Source of the DNA: UBA4733 sp036734945
GTDB lineage: Bacteria; Chloroflexota; UBA4733
Assembly (NCBI GenBank): GCA_036734945.1
Contig: DAIMXP010000001.1
Coordinates: forward strand, 1-64,000
DNA: 64,000 nucleotides
Direction of reading: 5' to 3'
Made by a program: the position numbers and the translations under genes. Positions 43,011 to 51,012 of this stretch are shown in pieces (position 1 is the first letter of the stretch; each line of letters begins with the position of its first letter). The notes beneath the pieces are model-generated. The model was not told the DNA's origin. It did no database searches and saw only the letters and a program-made list of their open reading frames with translations.

Positions 43011-44243
43011 CTACTTGGTGGATGACTGTTGGATGCGAAGCTGGTTCTGCGTCTGCTCCTGCAGCGTATGCGAAAAGACGTGGGTGCCGTCACCCTTGGC
43101 GACGAAGTAGAGGTAGTCGCCGGTGGGACTGAGCGCCGCCTGGATGCTGGCCAGACCCGGACTGCAGATGGGGCCCGGAGGGAAGCCCAGATGGTTGTAG
43201 GTGTTGAAGGGAGAATCCGGTGCAAGGGTGCGTGCTTCGGCGTTGAGCGTCGGCCACCAGTTGCTGGATTGCCCCAGGGCGTACTGCACGGTGGGGTCCG
43301 CGCACATACATTGGCCCAGCTTGATGCGGTTCCAGTACACACCGGCGATGAGCGACCGCTCCGACGGCACCGCCGCTTCCCGCTCCACGATACTGGCGAC
43401 GATGAGCACCTGATACAGCGTGTGTCCTTGCGCCTTGGCCTGGGCGACCATCGCAGGCGTCACCTGCTCACCGAAGCGATTCAGCATTTTGGTCACGATG
43501 TCCGCCGCCGCCACCTTCTGCAGAAAGTCGTAGGTATCCGGGAAGAGGTACCCTTCCAGGCTGGCGCCGGACGGACGATCAGCCAGAAAGGCGTCACTGA
43601 AATTGGCGCTCTGACTCTTGGTGACGGAGAGAAAGTCGGTAGCGGTGCCGACACCTTGCTTTTCCAATTGGGCAGCGTCCTGCTCCATGCGCCAGCCTTC
43701 CGTGAAGCGCACGGCCACCGATACCGGAGGCGTCGCGTGTTCCAGCACGGCGATGATCTGGTCAGTGGTCATGCCTTTTGTCAGCGTGTAGGCGCCGGCT
43801 TCCAGGGCCCCGTTGGACCCCGTGAGCCGTACCTGAATCCGAAACACCGTAGCGCTAGAAATTAAGCCCTGTTGTTGCAGTTGATCGGCGACATCCGTCC
43901 ACGTAGCGCCGCTCTTCACGACAAAGGGAACACCCTGCCCGCTGGCGACAGCGCTCAGACTGTTCGCCACGGTACTCTGCCGGATCACGACGGAGGCTGT
44001 TGTTGCCGTTCCTGATATCGCCGGTACCGCGGCGGTCTGGTTGCCGGAGAGCAGGTCGCGCCCGCCAATATAGAGGGCTACCACGAAGCCGACGAGCACT
44101 GCCAGGAGCACCAGTCCGGCGACACCGCCCCCTCCACCGCTGTTTGGACGTCGAAACATCCGGTTGCCGCCGGTGCGTTGGACGCGCGAGCGCCGCACTG
44201 CGGAAAGCTCGCGTGTGCGGCCGGTTACCTGTCGATTTGCCAT
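43011..44243 (-). CDS. mltG: endolytic murein transglycosylase MltG (YceG-like)
   Basis: The enzyme cleaves nascent peptidoglycan strands and is thought to release them from synthesis. The 410-aa protein has a basic cytosolic N-terminus, one membrane helix (residues about 40-62, VAGLVLLAVLVGFVVALYIG), a LysM-like segment, and the YceG catalytic domain with LEGYLFPDTYDF, VLIVASIVEREAAVPSER (catalytic Glu), and the C-terminal NTYNHLGFPPGPI-C-SPGLASIQA. The usual motif reads N-P-G after GLPPGPI; here Cys-Ser replaces S-N. ATG 44243 immediately follows the ruvX stop codon, with no gap. Confidence 0.93.
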   Translation of the reverse strand: MANRQVTGRTRELSAVRRSRVQRTGGNRMFRRPNSGGGGGVAGLVLLAVLVGFVVALYIGGRDLLSGNQTAAVPAISGTATTASVVIRQSTVANSLSAVASGQGVPFVVKSGATWTDVADQLQQQGLISSATVFRIQVRLTGSNGALEAGAYTLTKGMTTDQIIAVLEHATPPVSVAVRFTEGWRMEQDAAQLEKQGVGTATDFLSVTKSQSANFSDAFLADRPSGASLEGYLFPDTYDFLQKVAAADIVTKMLNRFGEQVTPAMVAQAKAQGHTLYQVLIVASIVEREAAVPSERSLIAGVYWNRIKLGQCMCADPTVQYALGQSSNWWPTLNAEARTLAPDSPFNTYNHLGFPPGPICSPGLASIQAALSPTGDYLYFVAKGDGTHVFSHTLQEQTQNQLRIQQSSTK

Positions 44244-44666
44244 TTACGCGTCCTCGCGATGCCCATCTAAATACCCCTGCAACAACAGCGTAGCCGCGAC
44301 CCCATCGACGTGCTGGCGGTGCTGGCGGCGTCTCACTCCCATGCTGTCGAGTGAGCGGTGCGCCTGCACGCTGGTCAGGCGCTCGTCGAGGACCTCTAGC
44401 GGGAGATCAGTGTAACGCCGCAGGACCTCCACCCAGCGCCGGGTCAGCTCAGCCTGCACACCGGGCTGGCCATTCATGCCGAGTGGCATGCCCACGATGA
44501 TGCGTGCGACCCCCTCGGCAACAATGACGGCGCGGATCGCCGCCATCTCTTCATCGCGCAGACCGCGCCGGATGGTACGGATGCTCCCGGCGATATGGCC
44601 GGACGGATCGCTCAACGCCAGCCCGATGCGCTGTTCACCCAGATCGATGGCGAGGATACGGCTCAT
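44244..44666 (-). CDS. ruvX: Holliday-junction resolvase-like YqgF/RuvX
   Basis: A 140-aa RNase-H-fold nuclease that in Escherichia coli acts on the 5' end of pre-16S rRNA; historically it was annotated as a junction resolvase. Motifs are ILAIDLGEQRIGLALSD (first acidic residue), RIIVGMPLGMNGQPG, VLDERLTSVQAHRSL (second acidic residue) and the final HVDGVAATLLLQGYLD. It is encoded between alaS and mltG with 7-bp and 0-bp spacing, the classic alaS-ruvX-mltG cluster. Confidence 0.95.
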   Translation of the reverse strand: MSRILAIDLGEQRIGLALSDPSGHIAGSIRTIRRGLRDEEMAAIRAVIVAEGVARIIVGMPLGMNGQPGVQAELTRRWVEVLRRYTDLPLEVLDERLTSVQAHRSLDSMGVRRRQHRQHVDGVAATLLLQGYLDGHREDA

Positions 44667-44673
44667 TCGACCG

Positions 44674-47304
44674 TCATCCTGTGACCAGCTCGTCGCGCAA
44701 CGCCGCGAGCGCGCCGGCTATACCGGCAGGGGTGCTGCTGCTGCCGGTGGCCATGCGTGGGTTGCCGCCGCCGCCGCCGCCGCCGCTACGCTTTGCCAAC
44801 TCCTTAACCAGGCGTCCGGCGTCTTGCCCGGCCTTTGTAAGCTCGGGGGAGACGGCGGCAAGTAATTGCGCTCGGCCGTTGGCAGGCGCTGCCAGCAAGA
44901 TCACAGCCGGCTGTAACCGGTCCAGCAGGAAGTCGGCCAGCGTGCGCAAGCCTTCCGCCTGTCCCCCAGTCACTTGCTCGGCGACAACACGGAAGCCAGT
45001 CGCGGTGACGGCACGGGCGGCCAGTCGCTCCGCTTCCTGGTGCATGTGTTCGCGCTCAGCCGCCTGCAATGTGCGGCGCAAGTCTTCGGCCTCGCGCTGC
45101 ATGGCCTGGACCCGTTGCGAGAGTTCGCCGGGCGACGCTTTCACCTGCCGCGCCAGCTCCTCTACCAGTTGCGCTTGATGGCGGGCGTGGGCCACGGCGC
45201 TCAGTCCGGTCAGGGCCTCGATGCGCCGCACACCAGCGCCGATGCCGCTTTCCGTCACGATGAAGAAGCTGCCGATCTCGCCGGTCTGGCGGACGTGAGT
45301 ACCACCGCACAGCTCTTTGCTGTAGCCTTCGATCGTCACCACGCGCACGGCATCGCCGTACTTTTCCCCGAACAATGCCATCGCGCCCTCGGCTCGGGCC
45401 TCGGCCAGCCGCTTGATGACCGTCGTCACCGCCAGGTCCTGCGTGATCTGTTCGTTGACGGCGCGCTCAACCGCGACGAGTTCCTCCGAGGAGAGGCGGG
45501 AACCGTGTGTGAAGTCGAAGCTGAGATGGTCGGGAGCGACCACCGACCCGGCCTGCTCGACGTGTTCGCCCAGTTGCTGCCGAAGGGCGCGATGCAGCAT
45601 ATGGGTTGCCGTGTGGTTGCGCCGCGTGTCGGCCCGGCGTCGCTGGTCCACGACGGCCGTCACGGCGTCGCCATCGTGGACCTCGCCATCCGCCAGCGTG
45701 CCCTTGTGCAACACGACGCCGGAAGGGAGCTTTTCCAGCTCCGTGACGGTGATCAGGGCGTCGCCCGCCTGGATCTCGCCGGTGTCCGAGACCTGGCCGC
45801 CGCTCTGGACGTAGAACGGCGAGCGATCCAGCACGACGGCGACCTGTTGGCCCGGCTCCGCTGCACCAACCGCTTGGCCGTCAACAACCAGGCGCAGAAT
45901 CGTTGCCTCGGTCTGTAACTCGGTATAGCCCGTGAACTCCGTCGGCGGCAGCGTGGTCATGGCGCTGGAGGCGGCCTCACCTACTGCGCCGCTGGAGCGG
46001 CTACGGTAATCGCGTTTACCGCCGGCTACCTGGCGCGCCATCTCCGTCTCGAAGCCGTCCACGTCGACGCTGAGGTGGCGTTCGGCAGCTAGTTCCTGCA
46101 CCACTTCCAGTGGCAGGCCCTGGCTGTCGTAGAGCCGGAAGACCCGTTCGCCCGGCAACACCCGTTCGCCACGCCGCTCCACCTCGTGGACCAGCCGCTC
46201 GAACGCCGCCATGCCGGCCTGCAGGGTCGCGCTGAAGCGCTGCTCCTCGTCCGTGAGGACCTGCCGGATGCGTTCGCTGCGCTGCTGCAATTCTGGGTAG
46301 GAGGCGCTGTAGTAACGGATGACGACGCTTGACAGGTCGGCCAGGAAGGGCGCATCGATGCCCAGCAGGACGCCGTGGCGCACCGCACGGCGGATGAGGC
46401 GGCGCAGCACGTAGCCCCGCCCCTCGTTCCCGGGTCGCACGTTATCCGCCAGCAGAAAGGTGACGCCCCGAACGTGGTCGGACATGATGCGTAGCGAGCG
46501 GTCGTGGCCGGCATCGGCGCCGTAGGCGGTTTTTGCCACGGTTGCCGCACGATCCAGGATTGGCCTGAAGCGGTCGGTCTCGTAGTTGGTGCGCACGTCC
46601 TGCAAGATGCAGGCCATGCGGTCGAGCCCCATGCCCGTGTCGACGTTGGCGTTGGGCAGCGGTTGCAGGTTTCCGGCGGCGTCGCGGTTGTACTGCATGA
46701 ACACGAGGTTCCAGAACTCAACGAAGCGACCGCAATCGCAGTCAGGGCCGCAGGTCGGACGATCGCAGCCGAAGGCCGGTCCGCGATCGTAGAACATCTC
46801 TGTATCGGGACCACAGGGGCCAACGGCGCCGGCCTCCGGCCACCAGTTCTTGGCCAGCGTGACGATGCGGTCGTCCGGCAGGCCGATTCGCCGCCAGAGC
46901 GCAGGGGTCACGTCGTCGTCCGGGTGGACCGTGACGGAGATACGGTTGTGCTCCAGGCCTAGTTCGCCGGTGGAGAGTTCCCAGGCATAGGCGACGGCCT
47001 CGGCCTTGAAGTAGTCGCCGATAGACCAGTTGCCGAGCATCTCGAAGAAGGTGTTGTGAATGTCGTCACCCACCTCCTCGATATCCGTGGTGCGGAACAC
47101 CTTCTGGACGGAGGCCAGGCGGCGGGATGGCGGCTCGACGTGACCGAGCATGTAGGGCAGGAACTGGTCGACGCCGGCGGTGGTGAAGATGAGGCCGGAT
47201 TCCTTGGCGGCAATCAGCGAGGAACTTGGCACAACCAGATGGCCGCGCTCGGCAAAGAAGCGCAGGAAGGTGTCCCGAATCTGATCGCCCGTCAAGCCCG
47301 CCAT
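44674..47304 (-). CDS. alaS: alanine-tRNA ligase
   Basis: Charges tRNA-Ala and edits mischarged Ser/Gly. The 876-aa protein has the class II catalytic core (SLIAAKESGLIFTTAGVDQF, FRTTDIEEVGDDIHNTFFEM, EIWNLVFMQ-like VEFWNLVFMQYNR, TGMGLDRM). The editing domain has the metal-binding HTATHMLHRALR and CGGTH. The C-Ala region carries the low-complexity GSGGGGGGG-NPRMATG stretch near the end. The Cys cluster GCDRPTCGPDCDCGR before the WNLVF motif is typical of the family. Start ATG 47304 (MAGLTGDQIR) has ribosome site GGGAG; ATG 47340 would add 12 residues. Confidence 0.96.
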   Translation of the reverse strand: MAGLTGDQIRDTFLRFFAERGHLVVPSSSLIAAKESGLIFTTAGVDQFLPYMLGHVEPPSRRLASVQKVFRTTDIEEVGDDIHNTFFEMLGNWSIGDYFKAEAVAYAWELSTGELGLEHNRISVTVHPDDDVTPALWRRIGLPDDRIVTLAKNWWPEAGAVGPCGPDTEMFYDRGPAFGCDRPTCGPDCDCGRFVEFWNLVFMQYNRDAAGNLQPLPNANVDTGMGLDRMACILQDVRTNYETDRFRPILDRAATVAKTAYGADAGHDRSLRIMSDHVRGVTFLLADNVRPGNEGRGYVLRRLIRRAVRHGVLLGIDAPFLADLSSVVIRYYSASYPELQQRSERIRQVLTDEEQRFSATLQAGMAAFERLVHEVERRGERVLPGERVFRLYDSQGLPLEVVQELAAERHLSVDVDGFETEMARQVAGGKRDYRSRSSGAVGEAASSAMTTLPPTEFTGYTELQTEATILRLVVDGQAVGAAEPGQQVAVVLDRSPFYVQSGGQVSDTGEIQAGDALITVTELEKLPSGVVLHKGTLADGEVHDGDAVTAVVDQRRRADTRRNHTATHMLHRALRQQLGEHVEQAGSVVAPDHLSFDFTHGSRLSSEELVAVERAVNEQITQDLAVTTVIKRLAEARAEGAMALFGEKYGDAVRVVTIEGYSKELCGGTHVRQTGEIGSFFIVTESGIGAGVRRIEALTGLSAVAHARHQAQLVEELARQVKASPGELSQRVQAMQREAEDLRRTLQAAEREHMHQEAERLAARAVTATGFRVVAEQVTGGQAEGLRTLADFLLDRLQPAVILLAAPANGRAQLLAAVSPELTKAGQDAGRLVKELAKRSGGGGGGGNPRMATGSSSTPAGIAGALAALRDELVTG

Positions 47305-47434
47305 GCCACGCACTCCCACCGCCTGCTCTGCCGCCGCCATCGCCGGTTCTCAGCACCAAGCCCTGCGGCAACGGTGCATGGTCGACGGCGCAACGATCCT
47401 GGAGCATGATACGGGGCAGGAGTTAGGCATGCCA

Positions 47435-47472
47435 AAGGGCCGGGTGGCGCGTCGTTGGGCCGCCCGGCCCTT
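47435..47472 (-). terminator. rho-independent-like terminator downstream of flp pilin gene
   Basis: On the minus strand AAGGGCCGGGCGGC (14 bp, one mismatch) pairs with its complement across a 10-base loop and is followed by TTTGG. It lies 20 bp after the pilin stop codon and before alaS. Confidence 0.6.
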
Positions 47473-47492
47473 GTCTGACTTTGGCTGCGGGT

Positions 47493-47675
47493 CTACAGTG
47501 CGCCGCTGATGTTGCTAAAGACGGAGGAGAGCTGGCCCTGGAGGGCCGTCAGAGCCACCACCAACAGGATTGCGACCAGGGCGATGATGAGGGCGTACTC
47601 AACAAGCCCCTGGCCTTCCTGGCTCTTGCGGAAGGCTGTCCACGTGCTGAGCATCCGAGCGATTGCCAGAGTCAT
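47493..47675 (-). CDS. flp: Flp/Fap-type pilin
   Basis: A 60-aa prepilin. After a 20-residue leader (ending FRKSQEGQG) comes the highly conserved hydrophobic segment LVEYALIIALVAILLVVAL, with the Glu5 and Tyr6 of Flp pilins (x-G/x-x-x-E-Y). It ends in QLSSVFSNISGAL. Members build thin bundle-forming Flp pili used for tight adherence. Start ATG 47675 follows AAGGAG with a 6-base spacer; the GTG at 47696 would add 7 residues. Other tad genes are absent here, except a prepilin peptidase at 42320-42991. Confidence 0.93.
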   Translation of the reverse strand: MTLAIARMLSTWTAFRKSQEGQGLVEYALIIALVAILLVVALTALQGQLSSVFSNISGAL

Positions 47676-47874
47676 TGTTTTCTCCTTCGTGTTCACGTCA
47701 CTTCAGTACGGATTCGCAGTACGGCTAGACTCTACCGGCGGTTGCCTGTTTCGCCTATGGCGAAGACGTACCAGGTGTGGTCGGTACTTTCGGTGGACAC
47801 GGGCGTATACTGGCCGGAGCCGGTACTGGCGTGAAGGAGACCAGCGTGGGGGAGGCAGCGGCCCGCTGGCCGGT

Positions 47875-50800
47875 GTGGTGGGTGCAATAGCACCATTGCC
47901 TCCAACGGCGATCAGCGCGCCACCCACACGACGGCGCTGGCCTGCCCTGCCGCTACTGCTTCTCCTTTCCCTGCCCGCACTCAGCCCGTTACTGCTCCCA
48001 GGTTTCATCGAGGGGCACGACGGTGTCGAACACGTCGTTCGGGTGCTGGCTCTCGCCACGGCCTGGCGTGAGGCGGGCGTCGTGGGCAACCTGCTCCCAC
48101 GCTGGGAGCCGAATCTGGCACTCGGTTTTGGCTACCCGTTCTTTGGCGTGTACTCGCCGTTGGCCTACGTCTTCCCGGCGGCGCTGACGCTCCTCGGCAT
48201 CGCGCCGATCACTGCGGTCAAACTGGCGGTGGCGCTGGCACTGCTGCTGGGAGCGCTGGGCGCCTACAGTTGCTTACGCTCGGTAGCCGGACAGGTTGCG
48301 GCCTGCGCGGGCGCCGTCACCTACCTCTACGCTCCGTATACGCTGGCCAATGCCTACGTGCGCCTTGATCTGGCTGAGTTGAGCGCCGCCAGTTGTGCCG
48401 CGCTGGCCCTGGGGGCATTGCTCCGGCTCGGCGCCGTCGCCCATACTGGCGCGGACTCCCGGCGGTCGCTGGTCCTGGCCGCCCTGACGCTGGCGACCGT
48501 GCCACTCTGCCACAATCTCAGCGTCCTCACCTTTCTGCCGCTCTTCGCGGCCGTCTGGTTGCTGCTCGTGTGGAGAGGATTGGCGAGCCGTGCGCCGCAG
48601 CAACGTGCTGGCGCTGTGCTGCCGCTACTGGCGGCGCCGCTGCTTGCCGTCGGTCTGGCAGCATTTTTCCTGCTGCCCGCCTGGCAGTGGCAAGCGTTCA
48701 CGCACCTTGCCCGCATTCCCGACGACCCGGCTTTCTATGCCAAGCTCCTCCACCCCTGGGCACTTGTCGAACGCCGCTTTGCCGTTCCTGGTTGGGGTTG
48801 GTATGCGGCCGGCAGCTTCTGGTGGAACTTCAGTGTCGCACCGAGCGCATATGGTGAGTTCGGCGCCGGCCCGAGCACCCTCGCCTGGCTGGCGGCGCCT
48901 GCGTCACTCCTCCTCCTCCGACGCGGCGCAGCCCGGCGACGCGGCCTTGTTCCGGCACTCGCGCTCTCCTGCCTGCTGTCGGTATTTCTCCTCACCTCGT
49001 TGTCTCTGCCGTTCTGGCGGACAGCGTCGCACCTCACGTTGCTGCAGTTCCCCTGGCGCTTTGCCGGCCCGCTCTGCCTGGCCAGCGCGTTGCTGCTGGG
49101 CCTGCTGATAGGTGCGGCGCCGGCGCGCTGGCGGCTGCTGTTCGCTGCCGGCTGCATTACGCTAGCTATCGTGCCGGCGCTGCTCTACCTGCGTCCCGAC
49201 CCGGTCAGCATCGCCACCGGCGCCATCACCTGGCCGGCGCAGATGCGCCGTGAACTCATCGGTGGCTACGGCACCACCGGGAGCGGCCTATTCCTGCCGC
49301 GCTGGGCGCCGGGGCAATCGCCGGCTGTTCCTGTCGCCCTTGTCCCATCACCCGCCACGACCGCGTTGCAGGTCACCGCGCTGACCGGGCGCGCCGACGC
49401 CTTCACCCTCACCTATCAGGTTCAGCAAGCGACGACGATCACGCTTGGGACATGGTACTTTCCCGGCTGGCAGGCGCAGGTAGATAACCTGGATGTACCG
49501 GTCTCGCCGGACGGCAGCGGCCTCCTGCGTGTGGCGATTCCGGCCGGAACGCACCGCCTGGTCGTCGCCCGACGGCTCACGACGGTGGAGATTGTCGGCG
49601 GCAGTATCACCCTGGTTGCCGTGTTGCTGGCGCTCCGGTTGCTGTTGGGAGCCGGGCGGCCCGTGCTGCTCGGCGCAGGCGCCGTGGTGCTGCTCGGCAT
49701 CGGTCTCAGCGGCGCCGTTCCCGCGCTCTCCTTTGCCGCGCTGATGGGCACGGCCAACGAGCCCGCCTGGCTATTGCCGGCCGTACCAAGCAGGGCGCAG
49801 CCGTTGCAGGCTGCCGCCTGGCGGGTGGTGCGGTCGCCCTTCTGGGGCGCAACGCCCGTCCTGGAAACCGCCTGGCTGGTGCAGCGTGCGCCGGCCGGCA
49901 ATGAGCAGGCGACGATCCAGGTGCTCTCCGCCAGCGGACGGGTCCTGGCCAGCAGCACACGCGGTCCGCGCCTCGGCACGGTGACCACGACAGGCTGGCC
50001 GGCCGGGATGGTCGTTTTTGACCATATCCCTATCCCATTGCCGCCGGCCGCGGCCGGTGCGCCCTGCCCCGGCACGTTCACCGTCGGCCTGGCGGTAGGC
50101 GCCGGCGCGCCGGCCATCCTCGGGCCGGTGACGCTACCCTGTGCGTCGGCTGCTGTGCCAGCGATACCGCAGGTCATCACGCTGCGGCTGCAGGGTCTCA
50201 CCGCTGGCCGGCTGCCAGCGGTGCAGCCCGGCACGACGCTCCAGCTCGACCTGACGCTGCGAGTACCCGGCCCCACAGCCGGCGACCAGGTGTTTGCCTT
50301 TCAACTGCTGGACGGGCGCGGCCAGCCGGTCGCGCAGACCCAGAGCTACGGCAACGTGGACCTGCGCTTCAGTACCCTCTGGTCCGCTGGGGAGAATGTT
50401 CCCTATAGATTCCGTCTGCCGTTGCCCGCTGGGCTGGCGGCGGGGGTGTACACCCTCAGCCTCCAGCGCTTTGCTCCGGGCGGCGCCTTGCAGCCATTAG
50501 CCGGCCCGAACGGCCAGGTCGCGCCGCGGCTGACGCTGGCCACTGTGAAGGTGGCAGCACCGTCGGCGCCGGCCGGCCTGCCAGTGGCGGAGCGCTTCGG
50601 TTCCGCCATTGGCCTGGTTGCACCGCCAGGCCAGCGATTACCGGACGTTCCGGCGCAGCCCGGCACGACGATCAGCGTCCCGTTGCGCTGGCTGGCGCTG
50701 GGTACGCCGACGAGTGACTACACGGTGTTCGTCCATCTGCTGGATGCGGCGGGCACGCTCGTCGCTCAGGCCGACGCTCCGCCGCTGGCGGGGCGTTACC

Positions 50801-51012
50801 CGACGTCGGCGTGGGCACCGGGCGAACTGGTCGCTGATCCCCGGCAACTCCGGTTGCCCGCCAACCTGTCGCCGGGACGGTACCATATCCAGGTGGGCTG
50901 GTATCTGCCGGCCACCGGCGCCCGTCTACCCACTGTGCCGCCGGCGCCGGATGACGCCGTTACCCTGGAGGACGTGATGGTAGCGCCAAGCCCAGCTACG
51001 ACGTTACCGTGA
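47875..51012 (+). CDS. large polytopic membrane protein, PTPS-related/YfhO-like
   Basis: About 1045 aa. The N-terminal half has about 14 membrane helices. Its first loop reads PGFIEGHDGVEHVVRVLALA then LPRWEPNLALGFGYPFFGVYSPLAYVF in spirit, the hallmark of the membrane family labelled 6-pyruvoyl-tetrahydropterin-synthase-related, which is related to GT-C glycosyltransferases. From about residue 470 it is extracytoplasmic, with a YfhO-like segment (TLGTWYFPGWQAQVDNLDV) and a terminal beta domain (TSDYTVFVHLLDAAGTLVAQ, WAPGELVADPRQLRLP) shared with two other genes. The start is uncertain: GTG 47875 is chosen because the open frame upstream to 47509 covers the oppositely oriented pilin gene. A TATACT box lies at 47806. 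Confidence 0.72.
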   Translation: MVGAIAPLPPTAISAPPTRRRWPALPLLLLLSLPALSPLLLPGFIEGHDGVEHVVRVLALATAWREAGVVGNLLPRWEPNLALGFGYPFFGVYSPLAYVFPAALTLLGIAPITAVKLAVALALLLGALGAYSCLRSVAGQVAACAGAVTYLYAPYTLANAYVRLDLAELSAASCAALALGALLRLGAVAHTGADSRRSLVLAALTLATVPLCHNLSVLTFLPLFAAVWLLLVWRGLASRAPQQRAGAVLPLLAAPLLAVGLAAFFLLPAWQWQAFTHLARIPDDPAFYAKLLHPWALVERRFAVPGWGWYAAGSFWWNFSVAPSAYGEFGAGPSTLAWLAAPASLLLLRRGAARRRGLVPALALSCLLSVFLLTSLSLPFWRTASHLTLLQFPWRFAGPLCLASALLLGLLIGAAPARWRLLFAAGCITLAIVPALLYLRPDPVSIATGAITWPAQMRRELIGGYGTTGSGLFLPRWAPGQSPAVPVALVPSPATTALQVTALTGRADAFTLTYQVQQATTITLGTWYFPGWQAQVDNLDVPVSPDGSGLLRVAIPAGTHRLVVARRLTTVEIVGGSITLVAVLLALRLLLGAGRPVLLGAGAVVLLGIGLSGAVPALSFAALMGTANEPAWLLPAVPSRAQPLQAAAWRVVRSPFWGATPVLETAWLVQRAPAGNEQATIQVLSASGRVLASSTRGPRLGTVTTTGWPAGMVVFDHIPIPLPPAAAGAPCPGTFTVGLAVGAGAPAILGPVTLPCASAAVPAIPQVITLRLQGLTAGRLPAVQPGTTLQLDLTLRVPGPTAGDQVFAFQLLDGRGQPVAQTQSYGNVDLRFSTLWSAGENVPYRFRLPLPAGLAAGVYTLSLQRFAPGGALQPLAGPNGQVAPRLTLATVKVAAPSAPAGLPVAERFGSAIGLVAPPGQRLPDVPAQPGTTISVPLRWLALGTPTSDYTVFVHLLDAAGTLVAQADAPPLAGRYPTSAWAPGELVADPRQLRLPANLSPGRYHIQVGWYLPATGARLPTVPPAPDDAVTLEDVMVAPSPATTLP

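Noticed and set aside
44755..44800. Possible deletion or assembly error in the GC-rich run of alaS
   Set aside because: The run encodes a glycine stretch in frame and the rest of AlaS is intact on both sides, so no disruption is indicated.
47305..47490. T-box leader for alaS
   Set aside because: No conserved T-box sequence (TGGnACCGCG) is found; the hairpin present fits a terminator of the pilin gene.
47509..47874. N-terminal extension of the PTPS-related protein
   Set aside because: The open frame continues upstream but covers the reverse complement of the pilin gene and its promoter, and lacks protein-like character, so a start near 47875 is preferred.
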